This document shows positions 13,601 through 25,824 of a stretch of DNA of 64,000 nt, piece after piece. Below the pieces are notes generated by a model that ran no database searches, had not been told where the DNA came from, and saw only the letters and a program-made list of their open reading frames with translations. Source of the DNA: Anticarsia gemmatalis. Its lineage: Eukaryota > Arthropoda > Insecta > Lepidoptera > Erebidae. The translations under genes were made by a program, and so were the position numbers. How positions within the stretch are numbered: position 1 is the first letter of the stretch; each line of letters begins with the position of its first letter. The stretch is taken from the NCBI RefSeq assembly GCF_050436995.1, contig NC_134747.1, positions 14,391,501 to 14,455,500 of the forward strand, written 5' to 3'.

Positions 13601-15205
13601 TGATAATTTAATCAAAGCGAAATGCCTTGAAATTGGCGGCGAGATATCGAAATCTTCGAATAGGTATTCCTTAATGGCTCTCTAAGACAATATACGGAAC
13701 ATTTGTAAGCAGGAATTACTGTAACTATCGATTTAATTGGTTCGAGTCGCGACCATGTATGCGTTAGTTTCTCTCGCTACAATAATCCGGTATTGTTCAA
13801 AGCACAAAGCGTCTCAGGTATTAAACTGGTCGGACTTAAATTGAAAATTTTCCTTGTATTGTGAAATAATGGAGCGGTATTGAAACAGTGGCAATATTGA
13901 GTTTTGTAAGAACAAAGATTGTGTAGTTAACGAGTTTAGGACTCAGCTCGTGGAATTATATTGATTCTGTGTTGGAAGTGTTGTTGTAACCATGTTCAAT
14001 ACAACGTTGTTATATTATGTTATTTATAGTGGAATTACGTTGAAATACATAATAGTATGTTGAATTTTGTAATGCTTAAAATATTATCGGTATGTTAAAT
14101 CTAATGATTTGTATAAATAAAACTAATACTTTTAGAGTGATAGTTATCGTAGTAATTAAAAAATATGTTAAAATACCTACAATATACCAAGACGTTACGT
14201 TTTTGTTTACGTCCTACAATATACCTACCCTTAGTCAAGTGGTGACATGTAGGCTTAAACTGATCCCGATCTTTTAAAATAGTAGGTCGCACGAAGTGAC
14301 AATCATTTTTTGCAGTAAATATCCAGAAGCTTACCGAAATGACTGGTGACTACTGTTAATATTTTAATACCATTCACGAAATGCACTTTTGATGAAAAAA
14401 TGGCTTAACAATTTGAAAAATCAAACAATAAAAATGACAGAATTATCGCACAAAAGCATTTCAGAAAAATAACAACGACAAACGGGTGTCGTACTAATCC
14501 GTAACAGGATTATCGCTAGATGTCGTTGTCCGGACGCGACGGAAACGAGCGGCGAGCGGCGATAATAGCCGCGTCGGATGCGTCGCGTCGCGTCCACTGT
14601 GCGCCCGACTGTGCCCGACTGTACTGCGGAAACGTCAACTTTGTCTACCGTGACGGTTTTACTTGAAATAACGTCTTGGTGTATTGTTGGGTTAGGTTAG
14701 TGTACAGTCAGCAATATAAGTAAATAAACAAAATTTGAAATGTTGGTGTTAGAGTTGAGAGGTTTTGGAGAACTAAAGAAAGAACGTCAATAATTAATAT
14801 ATTGATTTTTATTATCGTCTCATTACTGGGTTAGTGACAGAGAAAAAGAATTAAGCTTTTAGCCCACCACGCTATCTATTCTATCTAAGTGCGGTCTTTC
14901 TCATTCCTGCAAGATTTTTCTAATTCATTTATAGCTCAATAACAAATAAACAAAACCCTATAGAAATACATTGTCAAATTAGAATGCAAATCCAAATCCA
15001 GCTTTGAAACTCGCAGAAAGCATTTCCGCAACGCCCGAAACTCGTGATGTAATCCTGCAGTAAATTGCACAATTCCTACTAAACGCATCAGTTAGTAGTA
15101 TTATCATAATGTTGTTTAGACGGTCACTGAAATCCGCCTCTCGGATAATGTACTTAGTGAACTGGATTCACGGTAATGTCGTGTCCGCTACGTTAGCTTG
15201 CTTTA
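10700..15205. other. Intron, part 2: no gene seen
   Basis: This is AT-rich sequence with only short chance frames. It includes a perfect hairpin at 13142-13160 and a CpG-rich patch around 14520-14640. That patch holds two CCCGACT decamers related to the array at 40-121. No recognisable transposon ends or exon were found. Confidence 0.5.
13142..13160. repeat. Perfect inverted repeat, 8-bp arms, 3-nt loop
   Basis: CACGAAAT at 13142-13149 and ATTTCGTG at 13153-13160 are exact reverse complements with loop TCA. No U-run follows and this is a eukaryotic intron, so a bacterial-type terminator is not implied. Confidence 0.6.
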
Positions 15206-15206
15206 A

Positions 15207-15605
15207 GGACACCGCAGACATGCTACTTTGAGCATCGGCGATATTGCGAGTATAGAGCATTTTAGAGTGTTGTTGTGGGGAATTGCGCATCTTAGCGATA
15301 GCAACAATGCATCATCGCGTTATGTACCTGCAGTGTGTCGTAATCGCACATCTTAGTGACTTAAAAAATGCTGCGTTTTTGCGACTGCATGCGTTTGGAC
15401 GCGGTATCAGAAACCGCGCGTTTGACCGACAAGATTCTAACTGTCGCAGCGAAATCCTACAATTGTAGCAATCATTAAGATACCAAAAAGTGACTATATC
15501 GCCGCTTTCAGCATGTTTGCGATATATTTTGGCGCTCGCTCTAGGTCCTTAAAAAGCAGCTAAATCGCTGATCTACTGCCAAAAGTAGCGTGTCTACGGC
15601 AGTCC
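15207..15605. mobile_element. TTAA-flanked inverted-repeat element (MITE-like), copy 1
   Basis: The left end GGACACCGCAGACATGCTAC and the reverse complement of the right end, GGACTGCCGTAGACACGCTA, align with few differences over about 24 bp and both continue into CTTT. The left flank is TTAA (15203-15206) and the right flank TTAG (15606-15609), a TTAA duplication with one change. The 399-bp interior has no transposase and is rich in scattered CGC/TAGCG motifs. TTAA targets are used by piggyBac-type transposases, so a non-autonomous piggyBac-like element is a reasonable guess. A TA-target (mariner-type) reading, with ends shifted by two bases, cannot be excluded. Confidence 0.6.
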
Positions 15606-15611
15606 TTAGCT

Positions 15612-18600
15612 CCACCGATGAAATATCGCACACAATCTCGCTTCAAACCGAAGTAATTTAAACGGAATGATTTATGTAAGTAGGCGGCGATAAGGCTTTC
15701 GTTCAACTCTATGTTTATGTTTAACGCTTGTAACTTCTATGAATATAGATTGCAGATAAGAAATATATTCGGTGCAAAAATCTGAGAGGAATTTATGTTG
15801 TGGAACGTTCTTTTTTGTTTTAAGATTAATAATAGAAATGAACTAATGTAATTTTAAACCTCAAAATATTGTTATCTTTTAAAATATGAGTCTATAAAAT
15901 TCTTTTAGTTTTTAATTGATCAAGCGTCAGATAAATGTGATGTTAAATTAAGATGGACGTTAGTAAAGTTAAGAAATTCAGTACTTTTAATCATGTTATA
16001 CGTAAGTCTTTCTTGATTTAGAAGTCAATTCATCAAATGTAAATTATTTCAGTAATGCTTATCTCACTTGAGATTCAGATATATTACTATTCAATACCAA
16101 TATTAAATTGTAACGTGAAGGCTGTAAAGGCCGGAATTTTCGTATTATTCGTATCAAAGAGGAAAATCCAGAAACAAACCTCGTTGATGAAATCGAAGGG
16201 CCGGAATCAAGAAATTAGAGTGTCAAAGGTCATCAAAGGCAAGTAAGCCCACACAAATCTCGGGAGCGGTAATAACTCGTAATGAACATTCTCGACGCGT
16301 GCCTCGGAATATGAACAACGAATTACTATCGAAATTCCTTCGGTGCCATCGCGGAACTTCTACTTTATTAGCAGAGTAATAAAACTTTACGAGTCTCTCA
16401 TTTCCACTAGGGCTTCCATCTTGATTCGAATTTATCGAAAATCAATTTTTCAATATCTGATATTTGGAACACATTCGTATGCAGCGTCAATGTCACTCAT
16501 ATTCCCTTGATGGCTGTTACACTTGCTTTCTACGACATTGACATTTATTTTTATACGCGAACTCCATGTTATATCTCAGAGGTAAATATTAGTTGATACG
16601 TGTCCCAGTAGAGCGTCGTCCTACATGTAAGTTGCGCCAACTAATACCACTAATGGAATCGCAAAGAAGTCAAACTAAATATTTGTTAAAACTTGATAGC
16701 TAAATAGTTTATTTGCAGAGTTTGTTTACTCGCTTGTCAAAAACCACTCGGCAAATAAATTCAGACAGTGCGCAAACTCTTCGAAATGAAAAGCATTCTC
16801 CATCAAATTCAGTAGAATAAAACTAGATGAGTTATTAAAGTACAGCAGGCGGGTGAAGTGGCGCCGTCATGGGCTCTGCTCGCGAAGTGTAAGCGGTGTA
16901 CAGACCAACTTACAAGTGGACCTTGGACTCGAGATCCTTGAGACTCTTGAGATTGGTTTGAAATTACTGATCCTGTTCTCAACTACTCACTGTTTCTTGG
17001 ATTACGAGAGCTCCACCAACTTGCAGACGGAACTTAATCAAATTAAGCTTGAAATGTTAAGAATATTATCTTTACCTTTCCTAAGAATTCCCGGTAGTTT
17101 CAAGTTTTATTCTTAACGTGGCATTGTTGAGGAATCTGGATTTTATAAATGAGATACAAACAACGTAAGTACTTGCGGAAACGACAATATTTGCTTGTTC
17201 CGATATTGAAGCACATTTTATTTTCGATATTTTGACATCCATTTTCCTTTACCGGAATTCCGCCACATTTAAAGCAGCCTGCCATATAAATGATAAAACA
17301 TTGACAACATCAGATGGCCTGGTTTGTTTACGTTATTGCAAGATCGGTATCGTGAAAGCTATCCGGTATCATTAAAGAGTATTCGTTTCTTTCTGTTTAT
17401 GGCCTCCCAGTTACCATTATCATTAAACTTGAATATAAATCTTTGTTGTAATTCAACCCCATAAGAAACGGCGCTAACGGTCCGCCTCCCGCGCTCCCAC
17501 AGATTCCCATAGCCGATAACATAAGCCCCATTGTACAGCGCGTTATTTCACTAAGAGGTCACACAGAAATGGGCCACTCCATAAATTAGTTCCGATCTCG
17601 GATTATGAAGCTCAAAATTTATCCGGAAAGTTATAGCTGTAAGATTGGTTCGTCCGAATTTCAAGCGATGGAGGAGACACTTTTGTGGATTAATCTGATC
17701 ATTAATTTAGGGCCAGTAAGCCCCCTCAGATATTCGATTATATGTTACACGGATTACCGGATCATTCCGGTGGATCCGGCCCTTTGTGCGACGATGGCTA
17801 TCGATGATATTGAGTTGGCTCGTATTCAACCTAACCTACTATGAAATATCGTATTTTTAAAATATGAAATGTGTGCTATCGAAAATGTTCGCTATCAAAT
17901 AAAATGCCGCATCAGTTGAGGAATTGTGAGCACATTTTCCTCGTTGAGTAATCTTTGTTTACTTTGTGATACGTTTTAATATTTTTTCTTGTTCCGACTT
18001 CCTTGTTTCAGTCACTTTTGTTCAGGAAACAGAAGATTTCAGTTTAACTTTGTTAAGTAATCGTTACTGAAGTTTATCCACTGACTAATGAGTTATTTGT
18101 TATCTACTAATGGACGCCGTCTTGAGTTTGTTCTGTGTCTTAATGGTAACATTACTGAGTGTTAGTGTCAATTTAAATATAATACGCTTTTAGTACTCTC
18201 GTCTGGTATAAATGGCACGTAATTCGAAACAGTCAATGTACTCAAACATTTTAAGTATTCGCCTTTCACATGATATTAGCTACTAAATGTAATTTTAGTT
18301 TAACATTTTCATAACAAGAGGGTTTTTTTTTATAAAAAGCAAGGCTTTCATTGGTAATGTTATACAAACACAGCTACAACATGCAAATATCTTTAAAAAG
18401 TTCAAAGTGATACATTTGTGCTACACGAACATTGCACATAAAAGTGCAAAAACTCGTTCTCACCCAAGTGGCTAGTTTGATAAAACGCTCAACAAAAGCC
18501 AGACAAACTACAATAGTGGCAAGACGAGTGTGTAATATATATTTTTGTACCCGGTGGGCATTGTGCGGTCCAATGCCGGCTTTGTCTCGGCTGGCTGCTC

Positions 18601-19745
18601 GTTAATCATTGTGACGCGCAGTGGACGTCGCGCCGATAAGCGCCGAGACACCGATGGGGCCTCTAACTGTTTCACACATGAGCCTCCATGAAAGAATTAT
18701 GGATGAAAAATACCCGAGTCAGTGGTAAGATATGATTTACTAAGGATTCTTTTTGCAGACGTTTGTATAAGTGAAAATGGAGTTTGTAAATGATGGAGGC
18801 GATTTGTTTTACTCATTGTTCTGAAAGTAGACTAGTCTATTTGAGGCAAATAACGTATCACTTGTACATAACGACGAACGCTGAATATTTCATGATGTCT
18901 AAATGAAAAATACCGCGAGTGTTTCACGTTAGGCGGTCTAAAGTAACGAGCATTATGAAGAAAGTTTTTGTATTTATAATGTATCGGGAAATGTCTCAGG
19001 GGCCTACACCTGCTGGGTTTTTCCACATATTATATCAATTTGTTGAGAAGGAAACATTGTCATCTCATCGTTTAGTTTTAAACGACTTATATCTATTTTC
19101 TATGATAAGTGGTAACGGTTGAATGAACTTGGTTCAGTTTTCCATTAACGTGTACATGCGAATTCAATAGGGAATCTTTCGCGAGATAACGTCATAGCCT
19201 TAAATATGACAACTAATAAACGCAATATTCAACAATAGCAGATAAACAAGCCACATATTTTCATAAAAACAACAGTCCAAAGTTATAAGCCGATATTTTC
19301 ACTTGAAAAAATAGTATCATTTGTCGGATTACTTCGTAATAATTCCCTGTAGGATCCTTCAAATTCTAATATTGTCTTTTGATAAATAAACTAAGGCGCC
19401 TCGCAGCTGCGACTCAATTATTATTTCATTACAAACTGGCGTTATTACGTTGTACAGCGCCTCGAGATATCGCGGAAATGAATTGTATCTCCGCATCTCA
19501 CCGTATCTTAAGAAATATCGCAGGACCATCCTGCAGGTTTTGTTTAACTTGCACAGATGAAAATTGTTTAAAACTGTGCAGAGTTATTATTAACTGGCAG
19601 CGCTTTAAGTATTATTATAACTGGAGACTGCAGGTTTTGTTCTGTTTTTGAGTAAATTATTATAATATTTGGTATTGTACACGTCAATAAAAAAACTTAA
19701 TAGAACTAGAGACTTTTGTATAGAAATGTATAAGTGTAAAAAAAT
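15612..19745. other. Intron, part 3: no gene seen
   Basis: There are no supportable exons. A 9-bp inverted repeat (TGTCTCGGC at 18583-18591, GCCGAGACA at 18642-18650) lies in a CpG-richer patch. The remaining open frames (for example 16853-17116, 17605-17844, 19379-19651) show no recognisable domain and normal AT-rich composition. Confidence 0.5.
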
Positions 19746-19749
19746 AAAT

Positions 19750-20080
19750 GTATAGAAATTTGTATAGCACAGATAAGGTTCCATTAAAATCATACATCTC
19801 CAAATACATGCTTGCAGGTAAGGACCTAACACATTGCCTTGGGGCACACCTCCCACAAAACAGCCGTATTATTCCCAAACAGCATAAAAGTGTAAAATCT
19901 CATTACTTAGATGCACAAGAACACAGGCCGTGGCACAGAGCAAGACTGTGAAACAAAAATGTGCCAGAACAAGATCGAAACAAGGTCAAGAATGGTAGCG
20001 AATGTATTGTCTTGTGTTAAACTGTGTCGAAAGCTTTACCCAGGTTGAATATTAAAGCATTATGTTTCACAGTGATGATT
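19750..20080 (-). pseudogene. Decayed non-LTR retrotransposon (LINE) reverse transcriptase
   Basis: Reading the minus strand, F-N-L-G-K-A-F-D-T-V is encoded at 20049-20020. It resembles RT motif A of LINEs (the [ILF]-D-L-S-K-A-F-D-T-V block), but the usual first Asp is replaced by Asn. About 165 nt downstream, G-G-V-P-Q-G-N-V-L-G-P lies within 19856-19821, matching motif B (G-V-P-Q-G-S-V-L-G-P). Order and spacing fit an RT domain. Stop codons and frame changes separate the motifs (a stop directly follows the motif A block), and the YxDD region is not recognisable, so this is a dead remnant. The motif B wording points to a Jockey/CR1-like clade rather than R1 or RTE, but the assignment is tentative. 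The outer boundaries are not defined; the range covers only the recognisable RT part. Confidence 0.75.
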
Positions 20081-23000
20081 TGGTGATATTAGCTGGTCAT
20101 AATGATGAATTCTAATATCTTCAGTAACCGCATTAATCACAATCACATTATTAATAATTCAAAAAGTAAAGCAATCCTTGCCCCAGTCAACCGAAAGATG
20201 GTTTGTGAGAACTCTTAAACCTCCCTTAATATACTCGGTTAATAGTAAATATCTTATATAGTCCTAGTCGATTGTATTGTTGGGTGATCACTTGAAATGA
20301 TAATCAGTATGCTTTTACTTGCACTGATATGTTATTTCTAAAGATAATGACTTAATTAATTTCTATTCGATTACTTGATTCGTTGCTTAATTGGCCGCAG
20401 TCACAAATTACATATTGGTATTATTTGTTTCAATTTTCGTGAACATAAAGTATTTATATTATAATAGTCATTTTTGGTGAACAAATAACTATTGATTAGT
20501 GACCCCATATTTGACCAATAATTATTGCATTAATGTCATATAAATTGGTCTCATCTTTTATAAAGTAACCATTTAATGCATAATTATGGATCCTGTATTT
20601 ATGTTCACATTGGAAATAATTATAGGTATATGAATATATTACTATTGTATTATTACTATGTATATATACTATTGTACTATTAATACCCGAAGTAATTCAT
20701 GCAAACATATAAAAAAAAACAATTTAGTTACATTTTCACAAGTATGCCAATAAATCGATTTCGATGAAATGTTTAGATACAATCGATGTATCAGTAAACA
20801 TGAAGGTATATCAATATTTGGTCAGAAATAAAATTTTGAAAAATTATACTCGGAGAAGCTTAAATAGAAGTTGAAACTTTGTACATGTGTATAACTATGC
20901 GTATAAAACTAGTTTCAAATATGAAACAAAAACCATGTGTTCACACCGTTGCTTGAATATGAATAGAATTTTTCAGATTTTTCTGTGCCATGGTCTGTCA
21001 ATTCGTGCTGTCTGAAAATTGTGTTACCCGAAAAGTTATCCGACATTTAACTGAAAAATATGTTACAGTCAGTTAAAATTCCTAGAATTATGTCAAACGT
21101 ATATATTGTAAAGAAAAACCATTTGAATCATTTATTATGAATGAGTAGTAATCGATAACTATTATGTGGTTCATTGCCATTTGACTTCAATATAATGGTT
21201 TAAAGTTGAAGCTTGAACGAGCTCAATAAAAATCAGCATATACTAGAAATGGGTTTGTTAATATCCTATAATCGTAATATCACCTAGTTTTTTTACGAGT
21301 TTAAGTAAAGGATTTAATTACTCACTTTTCTGTAAACTTATTAGGTCATTTCGATTTTTGTATTGTGTAATAAAGAAAATGTCTGTTTTACTGATTTCTG
21401 CCGGTATTTTTAATGACGTGCGGTTTGAACAAAGATAACAGTGTATCTCTTGATAAAGCTTTTAAAAATAGCATTTTCTTTTTATGCATAAAACCACAGT
21501 AACTCTGGAAATCTCAGTTGTCGTTCCATTCACGTAGAAACCGAACACAAAACGCAAACCTTTGGCAGGAATGGAAATGTTATTGTTTTAAGCGTACACC
21601 GTTTGTTCGGCGAGTCTCGTTCGTCCCGCGACGCTCCGGTAACTCAATGAGTCTCCCTCCACGATGTTGCAGGTCACAATACCGATGAGATTCTATGTCG
21701 CATTCTACGAGCATGACTTTCTCTAATTCTTGGTCCTTGAACTAGCAAAATTTAAGTATCGGACATGATTATTTTACAGAGATTTATTTTATGATTTGAA
21801 GTCGTTGAAGTAATGAGTATTACCAAAGAAACGTCCACTGTCGTCCGTCCGTCCGTTGTACATGTTTTCTGTACATGTTTCATAATGAAAAAACCTGAAT
21901 ATATGAGAGTTTGACATAAAGATAGTATTTAACTTAAGAAGGTCTCGATTGACGAAATCTAGGAATGTAGCTAAATAAAGATTTATCGTAACAAGTAAGT
22001 ATGTATTTCTCTGAAAACAAGTCATAACATTATGTATTTCCAATATTTATTTGTAATTGCCAATACAATATCACATATCAAATATCAGGCATCCACTTCT
22101 GAAGCGCTTTTATCTTTGAAAACAATTCCGATTCAATCAAATTGTCAATTTCATCCGTCCACGTGATATTTTAGATTATAATTTAACTCCGTCTCAGTTA
22201 TATTGTGTTTATAATAACACTTTTGTTGACTTTTCAGAAAAAGGCATAGATGTATTCGTTTACTTATACTAAACACTACTACCTCACTATGAAATGCTAC
22301 ATAGACTCGGAATTTTGTATCAACCTCATATTCTTTTAAAAAAAAATATTTTAAATTAATTCATTTGTTAAAAATTTTCACTCTCCTTATATTTGTTTTT
22401 TTTTCTGTTGCACTATGACACATAATAACACACCTGCCATACACAAATTTACAAGTATCAATGCCATTTGTGTACGCTACATGAAATCATACAATAGTTA
22501 GATTAATTCGCATTGATACTTGCCTCTATTCGTAATGCTGTAACCAAATACCCAGATTGTTAGCAACTAATCGTGTGTATCAATATTCCACATTTAATTA
22601 CGTAGCGCATTGGTTTTGATATCAAAACATAGCACTGTAGTGGTTCGTGATTAACGCGGATTGTTTGCCGGCGCCGCTGCTGCGCGAAAAACAACAAACA
22701 TTGAACGCACACAATGATTGGTTTATTAATCAGTCCGTAACACAATTATCGTAATTACACGTTAGCTACCGCTCACTAATCACTGCTCGGTTTGTTTGTC
22801 CGCCGCTTGTATCCTGTGTCTACTATAAATACTCGATATATAAACTTTGTTGTCCAAGTGAACGTGACGATCAATGACGAGATTTCAGCTTTATTCAATT
22901 TATTCTTGTCTTTGAATTAAAAACGTAAGCTTTTTAATCCACCGGATATGTCGAAAGCTATTGATCAGCTTTAACATGAATAAAAATGAATGTATGCTAA

Positions 23001-25119
23001 TAAAATAATGAGTCTGTGTAGTACATCTTATGTTTATTTATCCAGAGTTATAATGTGTTCTACTACAAAAACTGTAACAACTAGTAACAGCAAAATTCAT
23101 GGTAAATAATACTGAGTTGTATTATCCTCCCCACAGTCTATTAACATTACGGCCGTTGGTCAAGCACAATGAATAATTGATCAGATTGTTCAACAATAAA
23201 CTCTGAACTGAGAAAAAAGGTCCAGACGTTTGCCATTAGTCTTACTGCTAATAAAAAATGGCTTCGTCGACCGATTTGATTTAGCACTGAGCCTACGTAA
23301 ACATTAGAGGAAAAATTACAAACCTGACTAATGTAAATAAGACCGAAGCAATTATCGTAATTGACTGAATTCGAAAGCAAAATCAAGCAAATCTGATAAA
23401 TATCGGACCGACTTACTAATTACTGTTCGGGACGAAATTTAATCTGAACTGCTATCTACTGGTTTAAATGTATCGTGAAATATCAGTTTCTCTTCACGAT
23501 TTAAGTTTCACTGAATTTTTTACTCGGTTTATCTCAGTGGCCAGGATCTTGGGAATGTGCCAAGTAAATGGCTAAAAGCTGAGGTGAGTTTTTTATTTCA
23601 TTGAACTGTAAAACGCTTCTTGTGGGATATGGGCTTATTGACACCGTAAACCCCTTTAGTGGTGCTAAGTCAAATTTCTTACTAACTAGATTTACAAGGC
23701 GATTAAATTTCGACAACGTTGAAGGTGAACAAATGGTGTCACCTTGGAAAATAATTATTCTACAAACCGACGTTATCAAAGCTCACAGTTGTGACGTTTC
23801 ATTCGTCATCGTACAAGCTGAGCACGCGCTTGACTCCATTATACCACATTACGCTCACTTTGACGCAATCGCTGACGTTTGTAACGTCAAAGGAGAAAAA
23901 AAGCGACGATAACGTGTAACACAAATAAGGTTGTACGATGCTGTCACCCCTTCCGCACAGTGGCCGCACTCGGGCGCACCATAACTCATATTTCCAACCG
24001 ACGGGAGCTATTGTGGCGGTTGTACTTTTTTTCGGTATTCGGCCTCGCAACATGATTGTTTAAAATCACAGAGCGTGTGCGCCCTGATAAGATTTATGTA
24101 CTGTTTCTGACACTTAATTTCGTTCCCGTTCGCTACTTGACGTCCTCAGGATTATGTATTTTTTCGCTTTTCTATTTTCCTTCTCTGTATTTAAAGGCTT
24201 TTAATATCTTAATTTGGAAACTCTTTGTCTCATGTTTAATTAAAGATATCAATCTACAGTATAATTTCAAATATTTAGAGGAAAGACACATTCAATAGAA
24301 GCGTTTACTTAAGTTACTAATTTGTATTATTTCCCCACTGACAATAATTTCATAAAAAATATCTGGATTAAATCAAAGAATAACTTAACATTTAAAAAAA
24401 ATTAATGTTTCTAAAGAAGCATTCTAATTATGAATTTATGTTATACTTGGAGCAGGCAATCGACCTTTTTTGTAAGAAATATATTTAATTTTACATAAAG
24501 CGTTGAAGTCAAAGGGCATTGAAGTGAGAGTAGAAAGGACTTCCTGAACAATGCGCGGTGCTTGAGCGACCATCGTCTAAGATTCTGATGCCGTTTGCTA
24601 ATTAACTCATAGCTAATGAACCCGAGGAGTGAGCGAGATAGCAAGATGTTTGAGAACCCCTCACACAACTCACACTCGGCCGACCTCACCTTATCTTTAC
24701 TTTTAAAAGGTAACATCTTCAAAACCGCTGATTCAATTTTGTTAAAATTTTCCTTGACTTTGGTGAGGCGTTTGAAAGATAAGCATATTGGGAGATGTTT
24801 TGAGTTAATATTTGATGACTTTGATGTACGATTTATCGTTGGAGATGTAAGTTTAAATCAAATAATTGGAGAAGAAAGTAACACAAATAATTTTGAGATA
24901 TGCCTAATTTTATGGTTGTGAGGGCCCGAGGCAAGATGTTTGATATATATACGTACAGTATGTAGGGTATCATATAACAGGGGGATGCCGAGACGTTCAG
25001 TCTCTTTGTAGCGAGTTGTAATTAAATTGCGGAAGAATTCTGGATTAGCATCTTGTGTCTTGAGGATTAACCCTCGCGTCGTGTCGTCGTCGTCCCGGAC
25101 GCGTCCCCTTCACTCGCTC

Positions 25120-25136
25120 CTAATTAATTTAATTAG
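25120..25136. promoter_or_regulatory. 17-bp palindrome of paired homeodomain sites
   Basis: CTAATTAA and TTAATTAG are exact reverse complements separated by one T. Each arm contains the TAATTA core bound by Antennapedia/Engrailed-class homeodomains. It sits beside a CpG-rich patch. In AT-rich DNA such palindromes also arise by chance, so function is a guess. Confidence 0.35.
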
Positions 25137-25698
25137 CTGCCGTGTTGTATTTAATCTAAGGATGTGAGATTTTGCTGATAATTGGGAATATGTATGTCTA
25201 TTACTACGAATTATAAATTTCCTCGACGTGTTTTGAGTGGTAGACATATGTATGACTGTTGAAAACTAATTTCGATTCCCAGAAATAGGATAGGAATTTT
25301 GGATCAATAAATTAATGTAGCACTATTATAATAATAACATAAAATTTCAGTTTGACATTTGTATTTAGCTACAAAGTCGCTTAGTATGGCCAGCTACAGT
25401 TTGTATATTCTGTCTGTCAAATAAAATTACACATAATATTCACGGGCTTAAAAACTGAAACTTAAAATTTTCAGTAAAATTTTAGTCGCAATATATTAGG
25501 TCAGAGTTGCCGTTAAAATTCAAAGCGAACGGTGCGGCCGCCATGTTTTTTGGCAACATATCATTTGTTATTTTGAATACACCGTAATACGTGAACGCTA
25601 CGAATACTTTACGACGTTAAATTACGATGCGGAGGGGAAAAAATTAACATTCTAGCTTCATACGTTTGTCCAGTTATTCGACGAATGCGGGCGGCGTG

Positions 25699-25824
25699 AT
25701 GCCCTCGGACCGTCTACTCGCACTAGTACTAGCAGCGGCGCTCGTACACCATACAATTTGGAAGGAGCGGTGTATGAGCCGGCGCGGCTCGCATGTCCGC
25801 GTCGAGTTACCGCCGCCCCACTAA
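25699..25824 (+). CDS. Hypothetical 41-codon ORF with signal-peptide-like start
   Basis: The ORF starts at an ATG with G at -3 and runs to TAA at 25822-25824. The first 16 residues, M-P-S-D-R-L-L-A-L-V-L-A-A-A-L-V, form a short polar start followed by an uninterrupted hydrophobic run rich in Leu and Ala. This is the layout of a secretion signal. The remainder is basic and ends P-P-P-H. It lies in a CpG-rich patch. It could be the first coding exon of a secreted product, with candidate GT donors inside the frame, or a chance frame in GC-rich DNA. It lies downstream of the Ig exon, so it cannot be that exon's leader in the same linear transcript. I do not recognise it. Confidence 0.2.
   Translation: MPSDRLLALVLAAALVHHTIWKERCMSRRGSHVRVELPPPH

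Noticed and set aside
15283..15468. 61-codon open frame
   Set aside because: It lies inside the inverted-repeat element at 15207-15605 and is not conserved in character with any transposase.
24616..24921. Frame containing F-D-V-R, considered as the missing half of the Ig domain
   Set aside because: There is no AG acceptor in the right phase before it and the residues after F-D-V-R do not fit the sidestep family.
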